Assembly (NCBI RefSeq): GCF_039822265.1
Contig: NZ_JBAJEX010000002.1
Span: forward strand, 266,840 to 330,839
DNA length: 64,000 nt
Direction: 5' to 3'
DNA from: Thiobacter sp. AK1
GTDB lineage: Bacteria > Pseudomonadota > Gammaproteobacteria > Burkholderiales > Thiobacteraceae
The first letter of the stretch is position 1; the number at the start of each line of letters is the position of its first letter. Under the pieces are notes generated by a model. The model ran no database searches and was not told where the DNA came from. It saw only the letters and a list, made by a program, of their open reading frames with translations. The position numbers were made by a program, and so were the translations under genes. This document shows, one piece after another, positions 19,390 to 28,954 of this stretch.

Positions 19390-20415
19390 TTACGCGGCTT
19401 CGAGCTCTGCTTTGGAGTCGTCTGCCGCGTAAACCAGGCGCGCGCTGCGCGCGGCGAGTTCCGCGAAGAAAGCATCGACGGCCGCCATCTGCTCCCGGCT
19501 CGATTCCAGCTGGTTCATGCGGTGACGGAAGGCCGCCGAACCGGCCAGCCCGCGCGTATACCAGGCGATATGCTTGCGTGCCATGCGCACCCCCGTGTAC
19601 TCGCCATAGAACGCGTAGAGCGCGTCCAGATGATCCAGTAGCACCGCGTGGATTTCCGTCACCTCCGGCTCGGGCAATTTCTCGCCGGTGGCGAGGTAGT
19701 GTTCGATTTCGCGGAAAATCCATGGCCGCCCCTGGGCCGCGCGTCCGATCATGACGGCGTCGGCCTTGGTGTATTCGAGGACGTATTTGGCCTTCTCGGG
19801 CGAGGTGATGTCACCATTGGCGATGATGGGAATATGCGCTTGCGCTTTGACCGCGGCGATGGTGTCGTACTCGGCCTCACCGGAATAGCCACAAGCGCGC
19901 GTACGACCGTGGATGGCCAGAGCCTGGACACCGGCATTTTCCGCGATTTTCAGGATGTTGAGAGCATTCCGGTGTTCCCGGTCCCAGCCGGTGCGAATCT
20001 TCAACGTCACCGGCACCTCCACCGCGTTCACCACGGCTTCCAGGATGCGGGCCACCAGGGGCTCGTTTTGCAGCAGCGCGGAGCCGGCGGACACGTTGCA
20101 CACCTTTTTCGCCGGACAGCCCATGTTGATGTCGATGATCTGGGCGCCGCGGTCCACGTTGTAGCGCGCGGCCTGTGCCATCATCTGCGGATCGGCGCCA
20201 GCGATCTGCACGGAGATGGGTGGCGGCTCGCCATCATGATTGGCGCGGCGCTGGGTCTTCGCCGAACCGTAGAGCAGAGAGTTGGACGTCACCATCTCCG
20301 ACACCGCCATGCCCGCGCCCATTTGCTTACACAGCTGCCGGAATGGCCGGTCGGTGACCCCCGCCATGGGAGCGACGATCAGGTTGTTGCGCAGGCGATG
20401 GGGACCGATTTGCAT
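19390..20415 (-). CDS. dusB: tRNA-dihydrouridine synthase B
   Basis: A flavin enzyme that reduces specific uridines in the tRNA D-loop. 341 residues, TIM barrel: NNLIVAPMAGVTDRPFRQLC at the start, the catalytic cysteine in NMGCPAKKVCN, TLKIRTGWD, the ALAIHGRTRACGYSG segment and IANGDI. First gene of the run dusB-fis-purH-pagP-purD-hemF-pgsA-like. A palindromic TTATGCACT site lies 60-90 bp upstream. Confidence 0.96.
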   Translation of the reverse strand: MQIGPHRLRNNLIVAPMAGVTDRPFRQLCKQMGAGMAVSEMVTSNSLLYGSAKTQRRANHDGEPPPISVQIAGADPQMMAQAARYNVDRGAQIIDINMGCPAKKVCNVSAGSALLQNEPLVARILEAVVNAVEVPVTLKIRTGWDREHRNALNILKIAENAGVQALAIHGRTRACGYSGEAEYDTIAAVKAQAHIPIIANGDITSPEKAKYVLEYTKADAVMIGRAAQGRPWIFREIEHYLATGEKLPEPEVTEIHAVLLDHLDALYAFYGEYTGVRMARKHIAWYTRGLAGSAAFRHRMNQLESSREQMAAVDAFFAELAARSARLVYAADDSKAELEAA

Positions 20416-20471
20416 GAGGCAACGACGATAGAAAGGGCGGTCATTCTATACGCAGCGCCTGGCTTTCTCAA

Positions 20472-20503
20472 CTTATGCACTTATGCACTTCTGCAGTGCA
20501 TAA
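20472..20503. promoter_or_regulatory. Palindrome with a direct repeat upstream of dusB
   Basis: TTATGCACT (20481-20489), a 5-nt spacer and AGTGCATAA (20495-20503) form a perfect inverted repeat. CTTATGCA is also repeated directly at 20472 and 20480. It has no T run, so it looks like a protein-binding operator rather than a terminator. It sits between the 3' end of polA and the 5' end of dusB. The binding protein is unknown. Confidence 0.45.
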
Positions 20504-20623
20504 CGGCATTTTCGTGACAAGGCGGCGGGAGCAGCATGCGAGCGCAAGCACGGAGCCTGGCAGGGCAAGCGCGTCGCAATCGACGTGGGCGGCTTGCCGT
20601 GAGGGCGTCATCTTGGACTTTCA

Positions 20624-23323
20624 TCAATGGGCCTGTTCCCAGTTGGGACCCACGCCCAGTTCGGTCTCCAGCGGCACGGAAAGTTCAGCCACACTGCACA
20701 TGAGGCGTGGCAGCTCCGTCATCAATTCCTCCCGTTCGGCCTCGGGCACTTCCAGCACCAGTTCGTCGTGCACCTGCAGAATCAGACGGCTTTGCATGCG
20801 CCGCTTCTTGAGCCAGCCATGCACGGCGATCATGGCGAGCTTGATCAGATCGGCGGCCGTGCCCTGCATGGGCCCGTTGATCGCGGCGCGCTCCGCCGCT
20901 TGACGCCGCGCCGGGCTTGCGCTGTTGATCTCCGGCAACCACAAGCGGCGACCGAACACCGTTTCCACGTAGCCTTGCTCCCGCGCCGTCTGACGGGTGC
21001 GCTCCATATAGGCGGCAACACCGGGATAGCGCGCGAAGTAGCGCTCGATCCAGGCCTGCGCGGCGCTGCGCTCGATGCCCAGTTGCGCGGCCAGCCCATA
21101 GGCGGACATGCCATAGATGAGGCCGAAGTTGATCACCTTGGCGTAACGGCGCTGTTCGGCGGTGACGGCTTCGGGTGCGACACCAAACACTTCCGCGGCG
21201 GTGACACGATGGATGTCCTGGCCTTCGGCGAAGGCTTTCATCAGCCCTGGATCCTGGGAGAGATGGGCCATGATGCGCAGCTCGATCTGGGAATAGTCCG
21301 CGGACATGAGCTGGAAGCCCGGGGGCGCGATGAAGGCTTCCCGGATACGCCGCCCCTCTGGCGTGCGCACCGGGATGTTCTGCAAATTGGGATCGCTGCT
21401 GGCGAGCCGGCCGGTGACGGCCACCGCCTGGTTATAGCTGGTATGCACGCGACCCGTGGCAGGGTCCACCATGCGCGGCAGCTTGTCGGTGTAGGTGGAT
21501 TTGAGTTTGGCGAGCGCCCGGTATTCCAGAAGCAGCTTCGGCAGCGGGTAGTCCAGGGCCAGTTCGGCGAGCACGTCCTCGTCGGTGGACGGCGCGCCGC
21601 CCGGCGTCTTTTTCTTGACCGGCAGCCCCAGGCGGCTAAACAGGATGTCCTGGATCTGGCGGGGCGAGTTGAGGTTGAAGGGCTGGCCCGCCAGCGCATG
21701 GGCCTGGTTTTCCAGCTCGAGAAGCTTGCGCCCGATCTCTTCGCTCTGCTTAGCCAGCTTCGCGCAATCGAGCAGCACACCCGTGCGTTCCATGTCCCAC
21801 AGGACTTCCAGCGTGGGGAGCTCGATCTCCTCATACACCCGCCTGAGCTTGGCATCGCCAGCGAGCTTGGGATACAGCGCTTGGTGTAGGCGAAAGGTGA
21901 TGTCGGCATCTTCCGCGGCGTAACGGGTGGCCATCTCGATGGCCACCTGATCAAACCCGATGTGCGTGGCCCCTTTGCCGGCCACCTCCGCGTAGGTGAG
22001 CGTCTTGTAGCCGAGATGGCGCTGGGCGAGGGCGTCCATGTCGTGGGACTTGTGCGCCTCCAGGACATAGGACTGAAGCAAGGTGTCGTGGGCGATACCT
22101 TCCAGCCGAATCCCGTGGTTGGCGAACACGTGCTTGTCGTATTTGAGATTCTGGCCGAGCTTCCGTTTCGCCGGATTTTCCAGCCAGGGCTTGAGGCGGG
22201 CGAGTACCTGGTCGAGGTCGAGCTGGGCCGGCGCGCCCGGATAGCGGTGCGTAAGAGGCAGATAGGCGGCGGCATGCGGCCCGGTGGAGAAAGCGATGCC
22301 CACCAGGCGCGCGCGCATGGGATCGAGGCAAGTGGTTTCGGTGTCCACCGCCACCAGCTCCGCCGTGTCCAGACGCGCCAACCAGGCATCGAGCTGGGCT
22401 TGGGTGAGCAGCGTTTCATACTCGCCCTCGGACGCCGTGCCGGCAGACTCGACGCCTTCTTCGTCGGGGGTGGCGTCGCTCGCATTGAGCTCCCTAAGCC
22501 AGCCCTTGAAGCCAAACCGGGTAAAGAGCCGGCGTAAGCCCTCCCGATCCGGTTCGCGCGGCGCGAGATCGGTGACATGCACCGGCAAGGCGATATCGCG
22601 CCGAATGGTGAGTAGCTCGCGCGCGCGCGGCAACCAGGGCCGCGCGCGGCGCAGGTTTTCCCCCACCACGCCCCCGATTTCGTCAGCATGAGCGATGAGA
22701 TTGTCTAGGCTGCCGTACTGGGTGAGCCACTTCACCGCGGTCTTGGGGCCCACCTTGTCCACACCCGGCACGTTGTCCACGCTGTCGCCGATGAGGGCCA
22801 GGTAGTCCACGATGCGCTCCGGCGGCACGCCGAATTTCGCGAGCACGCCTGCCTCGTCCAAGGTTTCGTTGGTCATGGTATTGACCAGGGTGACATGGGG
22901 ATCGACGAGCTGCGCCATGTCCTTGTCACTTGTAGAAATCACCGTGCGCATGCCGTTTTCTTCCGCTTCCCGCGCCAGCGTGCCGATCACGTCGTCGGCC
23001 TCCACGCCTTCGATCACCAGAAGCGGCCAGCCCATGGCGACGATGGTCTCCTGGAGGGACGGAACCTGCGCCGCGAGATCGTCCGGCATGGGCGGACGAT
23101 GGGCCTTGTATTCGGGATAGAGTGCGTCGCGAAAGGTCTTTCCTTTTGCGTCGAATACGCAGGCTATATAATCGGCCGGCACTTCCTTACGCAGACGGCG
23201 CAGCATGTTGAGCACGCCATAGATCGCGCCGGTGGGTTCGTTTTCCGCATTGCGCAGATCGGGCAAGGCGTGGAAGGCGCGGTAGAGATAGGAAGAGCCG
23301 TCAACCAACAGCAGTGTTTTCAT
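20624..23323 (-). CDS. polA: DNA polymerase I
   Basis: Repair and Okazaki-fragment polymerase, 899 residues with all three domains. The 5'-3' exonuclease (1 to about 290) starts LLLVDGSSYLYRAFHALP. The 3'-5' proofreading domain is intact, with the DTET metal motif in ELVAVDTETTCLDP. The polymerase domain carries SADYSQIELR, the O-helix RRYAKVINFGLIYGMS and the C-terminal QVHDELVLEVP. ATG 23323 is the family start. Only 19 bp separate it from the divergent LOG gene, so their promoters must overlap coding sequence. Confidence 0.97.
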   Translation of the reverse strand: MKTLLLVDGSSYLYRAFHALPDLRNAENEPTGAIYGVLNMLRRLRKEVPADYIACVFDAKGKTFRDALYPEYKAHRPPMPDDLAAQVPSLQETIVAMGWPLLVIEGVEADDVIGTLAREAEENGMRTVISTSDKDMAQLVDPHVTLVNTMTNETLDEAGVLAKFGVPPERIVDYLALIGDSVDNVPGVDKVGPKTAVKWLTQYGSLDNLIAHADEIGGVVGENLRRARPWLPRARELLTIRRDIALPVHVTDLAPREPDREGLRRLFTRFGFKGWLRELNASDATPDEEGVESAGTASEGEYETLLTQAQLDAWLARLDTAELVAVDTETTCLDPMRARLVGIAFSTGPHAAAYLPLTHRYPGAPAQLDLDQVLARLKPWLENPAKRKLGQNLKYDKHVFANHGIRLEGIAHDTLLQSYVLEAHKSHDMDALAQRHLGYKTLTYAEVAGKGATHIGFDQVAIEMATRYAAEDADITFRLHQALYPKLAGDAKLRRVYEEIELPTLEVLWDMERTGVLLDCAKLAKQSEEIGRKLLELENQAHALAGQPFNLNSPRQIQDILFSRLGLPVKKKTPGGAPSTDEDVLAELALDYPLPKLLLEYRALAKLKSTYTDKLPRMVDPATGRVHTSYNQAVAVTGRLASSDPNLQNIPVRTPEGRRIREAFIAPPGFQLMSADYSQIELRIMAHLSQDPGLMKAFAEGQDIHRVTAAEVFGVAPEAVTAEQRRYAKVINFGLIYGMSAYGLAAQLGIERSAAQAWIERYFARYPGVAAYMERTRQTAREQGYVETVFGRRLWLPEINSASPARRQAAERAAINGPMQGTAADLIKLAMIAVHGWLKKRRMQSRLILQVHDELVLEVPEAEREELMTELPRLMCSVAELSVPLETELGVGPNWEQAH

Positions 23324-23342
23324 TCTCGCGGGGCCGCATTCG

Positions 23343-24065
23343 ATGAAAGAAAAACTTCCGAAGATCCTGGATCCCGACATTCACGCGCGCGCCTTCTCGC
23401 CGCGGGAATCCTGGCGGGTGTTCGAGATTATGGCAGAGTTCGTCGAGGCCACCGAACGTCTGGCCGCCATCCGGCCTGCGGTATCCATCTTCGGCAGCGC
23501 CCGCACGCCACCGGATCATCCCTACTACCTGCTCACCGAGCAGATTGCCCGTCAGCTTTCGGATGCGGGCTTCGCAGTTATCTCCGGCGGCGGCCCAGGG
23601 ATCATGGAAGCGGCGAACAAGGGCGCCTATTTTGGTCGGTCCCCCAGTGTCGGCCTGAACATCCAGCTTCCCCACGAGCAGCACGCGAATCCCTTCCAGG
23701 ACATCTCCCAGACTTTCCGCCACTTCTTCGCGCGCAAGGTGATGTTCGTGCGCTTCGCCTCGGCCTATGTGGTGATGCCTGGTGGCTTCGGCACCCTGGA
23801 TGAGCTATTCGAGGCCCTCACCCTGGTGCAAACTGGCAAGACGCGCAAGATGCCCATCATCCTAGTACATTCGCCGTTCTGGGCGCCGGTGCTGGACTGG
23901 TTTCGCAAGACGCTGGTGACGGAAGGGATGATCGACGCCGCCGACGTGGACTTGATCCAGCTTATCGACGAACCCAAGGCCGTGGTGGAAGCGATCTTCA
24001 AGCACTACGAGCTACGCGGTTTCGAGCCCACCGCCGCCGAGCGCGAGATCCAGCTGCATCTGTAG
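23343..24065 (+). CDS. LOG-family protein (nucleoside 5'-monophosphate phosphoribohydrolase type)
   Basis: 240 residues, Rossmann-like fold of the LOG/TIGR00730 family, whose studied members hydrolyse cytokinin ribotides or related AMP/IMP-type nucleotides. The substrate loop GGGPGIMEAANKGA and the signature MPGGFGTLDELFE are intact. The N-terminal extension before VSIFGSAR is typical of the longer, betaproteobacterial form, which supports ATG 23343 despite a weak ribosome-binding site. Bacterial function is unsettled. Confidence 0.9.
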   Translation: MKEKLPKILDPDIHARAFSPRESWRVFEIMAEFVEATERLAAIRPAVSIFGSARTPPDHPYYLLTEQIARQLSDAGFAVISGGGPGIMEAANKGAYFGRSPSVGLNIQLPHEQHANPFQDISQTFRHFFARKVMFVRFASAYVVMPGGFGTLDELFEALTLVQTGKTRKMPIILVHSPFWAPVLDWFRKTLVTEGMIDAADVDLIQLIDEPKAVVEAIFKHYELRGFEPTAAEREIQLHL

Positions 24066-24130
24066 TAGAGCCGCGAAGCTTTCAGCGCGCAGGGTATAAT
24101 CCGCAGCTACGCCCCTTGCGAGGACATTTT

Positions 24131-24472
24131 ATGCGCCGTGCCGTGCCGCTCCTGTTTTGTTTCGCCAGCGCCGCCTTCGCCCAGGAGCGCGCGCCTCTGC
24201 CTCGGGATCTACAACCCGTTCCTGAACCACCGCCGCCCCCGCCCGGCTACGAACTCAACCCCCAGCTGGAGCCGGAGGTGACCATTCGCCAGCGGGGTGA
24301 GGACGTGGTGGAAGAATTCCGCATCGGCGGCAAGCTCTACATGATGAAAATCACGCCTAAGTACGGCAAGCCCTACTACCTGGTGGACGACAAGGGTGAT
24401 GGCAGCTTCGTCCGGATGGACAACCTCGATTCCGGCACGCGCGTGCCGCGCTGGGTGATCCACCAGTTCTGA
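24131..24472 (+). CDS. DUF2782 periplasmic protein
   Basis: 113 residues with a short signal peptide ending FAQE, a proline-rich linker (VPEPPPPPPG) and a compact domain with VTIRQRGEDVVEEFRIGGKL, MMKITPKYGKPYYLVD and VPRWVIHQF. This is the DUF2782 pattern, commonly found beside polA and thrB in betaproteobacteria. ATG 24131 follows AGGA and is preferred over a TTG at 24116. No function is known. Confidence 0.85.
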   Translation: MRRAVPLLFCFASAAFAQERAPLPRDLQPVPEPPPPPPGYELNPQLEPEVTIRQRGEDVVEEFRIGGKLYMMKITPKYGKPYYLVDDKGDGSFVRMDNLDSGTRVPRWVIHQF

Positions 24473-24477
24473 CGCCC

Positions 24478-25431
24478 ATGTCCGTCTATACCACCGTTAC
24501 GCCGGAGGAGCTCAAGGCGTGGCTCACCCAATATTCGCTCGGCACGCTGATCGAGTTCCAGGGCATTGCCGCCGGCATCGAAAACACCAATTATTTCGTC
24601 ACCACCAGCCACGGCCGCTACGTGCTCACCCTGTTCGAGCGGATGGCGGAGGCAAGCCTCCCTTTCTACATCCATCTCATGGCTCACCTGGCCAGCCACG
24701 GCATTCCTTGCCCGCAGCCCATCGCCAGTCTGGACAACCGCTATCTGAATCCCCTCAAGGGTAAGCCTGCCTGCATCGTCACCCGCCTCGATGGCGCGCC
24801 GGACATGCAGCCGGGTCCCGATCACTGCGCCCAGGTCGGCGAGATGCTGGCCGATCTACATCTGGCCGGGAAGAGCTATGGCATAAGCCTTGCCAATCCG
24901 CGCGGCCCCCACTGGTGGCGCAAGACGGCGCGCGCGGTGATGCCCAAGCTCGATTCCGCAGCCCAGGCATTGCTCACAGAGGAGTTGCGCTTCCAGGCGC
25001 TCTACCGCTTCGAGGATCTGCCGCGCGGGGTGATCCACGCCGACCTATTTCGCGACAACGTGCTATTCGAGGGCGCGCGGCTGTCGGGCGTGATCGATTT
25101 CTACTTCGCCTGCAACGATGCCTGGCTTTACGATCTGGCCATCACCGTCAACGACTGGTGCCTGACCGAGGATTGCACCGTGGATGCCGCGCGCGTGCAG
25201 GCCATGCTGGGAAGCTATTCAGCGCGTCGTCCGCTCACCGCGATTGAGAAGGGTGCCTGGCCGGTGATGCTGCGCGCCGCGGCGCTGCGGTTCTGGCTGT
25301 CGCGGCTTTATGACCTGCATTTCCCGCGACCGGGCGAGGTCACCCATGCCAAGGACCCGCGGCACTTCCAGCGCGTGCTGGAAAACCACATCCGGCAGGA
25401 AGCCGAACTGCGCAGGCATTGGGTCGTATGA
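24478..25431 (+). CDS. thrB: Homoserine kinase, aminoglycoside-phosphotransferase type
   Basis: Phosphorylates homoserine in threonine synthesis. 317 residues with the APH/choline-kinase fold rather than the GHMP fold of E. coli ThrB. Motifs: GIENTNYFVTT at the N-lobe, the catalytic loop VIHADLFRDNVLF and the metal-binding GVIDFYFACNDAWLYDLA. It starts 5 bp after DUF2782 and ends in an ATGA overlap with the next gene. Confidence 0.94.
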   Translation: MSVYTTVTPEELKAWLTQYSLGTLIEFQGIAAGIENTNYFVTTSHGRYVLTLFERMAEASLPFYIHLMAHLASHGIPCPQPIASLDNRYLNPLKGKPACIVTRLDGAPDMQPGPDHCAQVGEMLADLHLAGKSYGISLANPRGPHWWRKTARAVMPKLDSAAQALLTEELRFQALYRFEDLPRGVIHADLFRDNVLFEGARLSGVIDFYFACNDAWLYDLAITVNDWCLTEDCTVDAARVQAMLGSYSARRPLTAIEKGAWPVMLRAAALRFWLSRLYDLHFPRPGEVTHAKDPRHFQRVLENHIRQEAELRRHWVV

Positions 25432-26234
25432 ACATCCGCCGCTGTAATCCCCTCTATGGCTACGGCTGGCTGCGCGCCGGCCTCGCGCTATTTTTCGCTC
25501 AGCCCTGGCCCTGGCTGGCGCTGACCAGCGCAGGCTTCGTGTTAACCCTGGTTGTGGGGACCTTGCCGATTCTGGGCCTGTTGGCGGTGTTTCTCCTTAG
25601 CCCGGCGCTTACCGCCGGCTACATGGCGGCAGCGCGGGCGGTGGCAGGCGAAAAGCCCCTGAGCTTTACCTATCTGACGGCGGGACTACGCGCGGCGGCG
25701 CGTCCGCTGATCGGTGTCGGCGGCGTGAACCTCTTCGTCGTACTCACGGCCCTGCTCATATTTGTGCTGGGCTGGCGCCAGGAGGTGACGCGTCTGCTGG
25801 AGCTCATGGGGAGCGCCAAGCCGGACCAGGCGGTGCTCGAGGAGGCCCTCACCCAGCTCACTCTGCCGACCCTGCTCATGGCGGCGCTATTCCTGCCTTT
25901 GGCCATGGCCAACTGGTTCGCACCAGCGCTGGTGCTGTTCCGTGGCCTGTCAACCGGGGCGGCCCTGCGCCTGTCGCTGAAGGCAAGCCTACGCAATGTC
26001 TGGCCCTTTCTGGTCTATGGCGTACTCCTTTTCCTGTTGGACGCTATTGCATCGCTCGTGCTGCAAGGTATCGTGGCGCTCACGCTGCGCATCGCTGGGC
26101 AGGCCGTCGCCGAGATCTTGGGACTCGTGCTCGCGTTTCCGGTGTTCTGCGCCTTCGCTGCGGTGATCTTCGCTTCCATGTATGCCTCCTACATGGACGT
26201 GTTCGAGCGCCCCGCGCAGGCCGCGCAGAGCTAA
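25428..26234 (+). CDS. BPSS1780-type membrane protein
   Basis: 268 residues, six or so hydrophobic helices; the opening RRCNPLYGYGWLRAGLALF is typical of the BPSS1780 family of unknown function found beside thrB in betaproteobacteria. The start overlaps the thrB stop (ATGA). A role in membrane homeostasis or transport is possible, but nothing in the sequence fixes it. Confidence 0.78.
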   Translation: MNIRRCNPLYGYGWLRAGLALFFAQPWPWLALTSAGFVLTLVVGTLPILGLLAVFLLSPALTAGYMAAARAVAGEKPLSFTYLTAGLRAAARPLIGVGGVNLFVVLTALLIFVLGWRQEVTRLLELMGSAKPDQAVLEEALTQLTLPTLLMAALFLPLAMANWFAPALVLFRGLSTGAALRLSLKASLRNVWPFLVYGVLLFLLDAIASLVLQGIVALTLRIAGQAVAEILGLVLAFPVFCAFAAVIFASMYASYMDVFERPAQAAQS

Positions 26235-26322
26235 ACCAAGGATGCGATCCCGCCACGACGTCCATCGCCTCCATCACGGGTCCCGCGCGCGCAAGACCCC
26301 ACCCCTCGCAAGCCGCAATGCC

Positions 26323-28446
26323 TCATGCGGGGCTGAGCTTGGCGTATTCCAGCGCCAGCCATTTGAGGCCAGCCTCCCGGAAATTCACCTGCACGCGCGC
26401 GTCGGCGCCACGACCTTCGCAATCGACGATCACACCGACACCAAACTTGGCGTGTACCACGCTCTGGCCGACGCGAAAGCCTCGCCCAGCAACGGGCGCC
26501 ACCGGCGCCGGCGGCAGGGTCGCTACTCCCACCGGCTGCAACAGGTGGCGCGGGATCTCGTCGAGGAAGCGGGAAGGCAGGCCGTAGCGCAGCTGCCCGT
26601 GCAGCATGCGAGTTTCGGCGTGACTGAGATAGAGCAGCCGGCGCGCGCGGGTGATGGCCACATACATGAGGCGCCGTTCCTCTTCCAGGCCCGCGTGCTC
26701 AAACAGGCTGTTTTCGTGGGGAAACAGACCTTCTTCCAGCCCGGTGATGAATACCGCGTCGAATTCGAGACCCTTGGCCGCGTGCACCGTCATGAGCTGC
26801 AGCGCATCCTGCCCTGCCGCAGCCTGATGCTCGCCCGCTTCCAGGGCCGCATGGGTGAGGAAGGCCGTGAGCAGGTCCGGCATGTCTGGCTCCGACTCGC
26901 CGTCGAACTCCGCCTCGAAGGCCGCCGCGGCGTGGATGAGCTCTTCTAAGTTTTCCACGCGGTCTGCCTCGCTGCGCCTGGCGTGATAATGGGCAAGCAA
27001 GCCGCTGGCATGCAGCATGTGCTCCACTTTCTCGGCAAGGCTCATGCCCGCCGTCTCCCGGCGTAGGGCTTCGATCAGCAGCACGAAGGCCGGCACGCCG
27101 CGGGCGCTGTCCGTGCCGCCGCGGCGGCAAGCGGCAGCCCATAGGGAGAGGCCCTGCATGCGAGCGGCTGCCTGGATCTGCTCGATGGTGCGCGCACCGA
27201 TGCCACGGGCGGGAAAGTTGATCACCCGCAACAGGGCATTGTCATCCTCGGGATTGGCCATTAAGCGCAGGTAGGCGAGCGCATGCTTCACTTCCTGGCG
27301 CTCGAAGAAACGTAAGCCCCCATAGACGCGGTAGGGCAGCCCTGCGCTGAACAGGGCGTGTTCCAACACACGCGACTGGGCGTTGGAACGATACAGCAAG
27401 GCGATCTCGGCAAGGGGCAGGCCCTCATCGCGCAACGCCCGCACTTGCTCCACCACGAACTGCGCCTCCTCCTGGTCGGTGGAGGCGGCGAACACGCGGA
27501 TGGGCGCGCCTGGTTGCTGCGCAGTCCACAGGTTTTTGCCCAGGCGTCCGGCGTTGTGAGCGATGAGGGCGTTCGCGGCATCCAAGATGTTGCCTTGGGA
27601 ACGATAGTTCTGTTCCAGCTTGATGATCCGGCGCACGCGGAAGTCGCGCAGAAAGTCCTGCATGTTGCCGGCATGGGCCCCGCGGAAGGCGTAGATGGAC
27701 TGATCATCGTCACCCACCGCGAACACCGCGTTGTCTTGTCCGGCGAATAGCCGCAGCCACTCATACTGGAAGCGGCTAGTGTCCTGGAACTCATCCACCA
27801 GGATGTAGCGAAAACGCGCCTGGTAATGGGCACGCAGCGGCTCATTGCGAGTCAAGAGCTCGTAGCTAAGCAGGAGGAGCTCTGCGAAATCCACCACCCC
27901 CTCCCGCTGGCACTGCTGCTCATAGGCCTGATAGAGCTCGCGATAGACCCTGCTTGCCTCATCCAGCGCCTCCACCTGGGTGGCACGCAGGCCTTGCTCC
28001 TTGGCATCGTTGATGAAGTATTGCACTTGCTTGGGCGGATATTTTTCGTCGTCCACCTGCTGCGCTTTGAGCAGGCGCTTGATGGCGGCGAGCTGGTCCT
28101 GGGCGTCCAGGATCTGAAAAAGCTGGGGCAGGCCCGCCTCTCGATGATGGGCACGCAGCAGGCGGTTGGCCAGTCCATGGAAGGTGCCTACCCACATGCC
28201 TCGCGTGTTGATGGGCAGCATCGCCGCGATGCGGGTGAGCATCTCCTTCGCCGCCTTGTTGGTGAAAGTGACGGCCAGCACATGAGCGGGACTCGCCTGG
28301 CCAGTCTGGATCAGCCAGGCGATGCGCGTGGTGAGCACCCGTGTCTTGCCCGACCCGGCCCCCGCCAGGATCAGCGCGGATTCGCGGGGCAGGGTGACGG
28401 CAGCGAACTGCTCCGGGTTCAGGTGGGTGAGGAAAGCGGGCGTCAC
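26323..28446 (-). CDS. uvrD: DNA helicase II (UvrD)
   Basis: A superfamily 1A 3'-5' helicase for nucleotide-excision and mismatch repair. 707 residues. Motifs: Q-motif LNPEQFAAVT, Walker A LAGAGSGKTRVL, motif II LVDEFQDTSRFQYEWL, motif III GDDDQSIYAFRGA, motif IV LEQNYRSQGNIL, motif V LMTVHAAKGLEFD and motif VI RRLMYVAITRAR. The C-terminal Tudor-like end (VHAKFGVGVIVDCEG) that contacts RNA polymerase in UvrD is present, distinguishing it from Rep. Confidence 0.96.
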   Translation of the reverse strand: MTPAFLTHLNPEQFAAVTLPRESALILAGAGSGKTRVLTTRIAWLIQTGQASPAHVLAVTFTNKAAKEMLTRIAAMLPINTRGMWVGTFHGLANRLLRAHHREAGLPQLFQILDAQDQLAAIKRLLKAQQVDDEKYPPKQVQYFINDAKEQGLRATQVEALDEASRVYRELYQAYEQQCQREGVVDFAELLLLSYELLTRNEPLRAHYQARFRYILVDEFQDTSRFQYEWLRLFAGQDNAVFAVGDDDQSIYAFRGAHAGNMQDFLRDFRVRRIIKLEQNYRSQGNILDAANALIAHNAGRLGKNLWTAQQPGAPIRVFAASTDQEEAQFVVEQVRALRDEGLPLAEIALLYRSNAQSRVLEHALFSAGLPYRVYGGLRFFERQEVKHALAYLRLMANPEDDNALLRVINFPARGIGARTIEQIQAAARMQGLSLWAAACRRGGTDSARGVPAFVLLIEALRRETAGMSLAEKVEHMLHASGLLAHYHARRSEADRVENLEELIHAAAAFEAEFDGESEPDMPDLLTAFLTHAALEAGEHQAAAGQDALQLMTVHAAKGLEFDAVFITGLEEGLFPHENSLFEHAGLEEERRLMYVAITRARRLLYLSHAETRMLHGQLRYGLPSRFLDEIPRHLLQPVGVATLPPAPVAPVAGRGFRVGQSVVHAKFGVGVIVDCEGRGADARVQVNFREAGLKWLALEYAKLSPA

Positions 28447-28464
28447 GGCAGAAACAAAACCCCA

Positions 28465-28836
28465 TTATACGCGCCGGCGCCAGAGCCCCCGCCAGAGCCA
28501 AAGGTAGATGGGGACATTGACGGCGAGCACCAGTCCGCCCAACAGCCATTGCCGCGCCGGTGTCAGGGCCGCGGGATAGATCAGCGCCAACAGATAGTGT
28601 TCGATAAAACCGCCCGCATACCCCGCTTCGCCAGCCGCTCGGCGCGGGGTGTTCTCCAAGGGCGTCAAGGGGCAGACGCCGGCCGTGAATTCGATGGCTG
28701 CGCCCCACAGCACGGCCGGCACATGCAGCCACGCCAGAGGCGGCCGGCGCAGTACCCAAAAGCCGCCGAGCGCCACCCACAGGATGAAGGCGAGGTGCAG
28801 CATAAGCACCCCGTCTGCCAACAGCCGGAGCATCAT
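28465..28836 (-). CDS. DUF2784 membrane protein
   Basis: 123 residues with about four helices; matches the DUF2784 family (LADGVLMLHLAFILWVALGG, FTAGVCPLTPLEN and an FIEHYL segment with a conserved His). MM at 28836 is the likely start. Conserved Cys, Glu and His near the membrane face hint at cofactor or metal binding, but no function is established. It is 18 bp upstream of uvrD on the same strand, so the two may be co-transcribed. Confidence 0.82.
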   Translation of the reverse strand: MMLRLLADGVLMLHLAFILWVALGGFWVLRRPPLAWLHVPAVLWGAAIEFTAGVCPLTPLENTPRRAAGEAGYAGGFIEHYLLALIYPAALTPARQWLLGGLVLAVNVPIYLWLWRGLWRRRV

Positions 28837-28910
28837 GGCGGAACTATATACCCGCGCGCGGCTGCCGGGTATTTCGCCAGCACATGTCGTGCCGAACATT
28901 GGACCATGAA

Positions 28911-28932
28911 AATAGGCCGCACGTGGCGGCCT
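28911..28932 (-). terminator. Terminator after cbbP
   Basis: AGGCCGC-CACGT-GCGGCCT followed by ATTTTC on the minus strand, 22 bp after the cbbP stop. The T run is short. Confidence 0.7.
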
Positions 28933-28954
28933 TCGTTCCCCCGCGAAAGAGGTC

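Noticed and set aside
23324..23342. Truncation of the LOG protein or polA start
   Set aside because: Only 19 bp separate the two divergent genes, but both N-termini match their families, so the starts are kept.
24095..24100. TATAAT upstream of the DUF2782 gene
   Set aside because: A good -10 hexamer, but no -35 element at 16-18 bp spacing, so I did not list it as a promoter.
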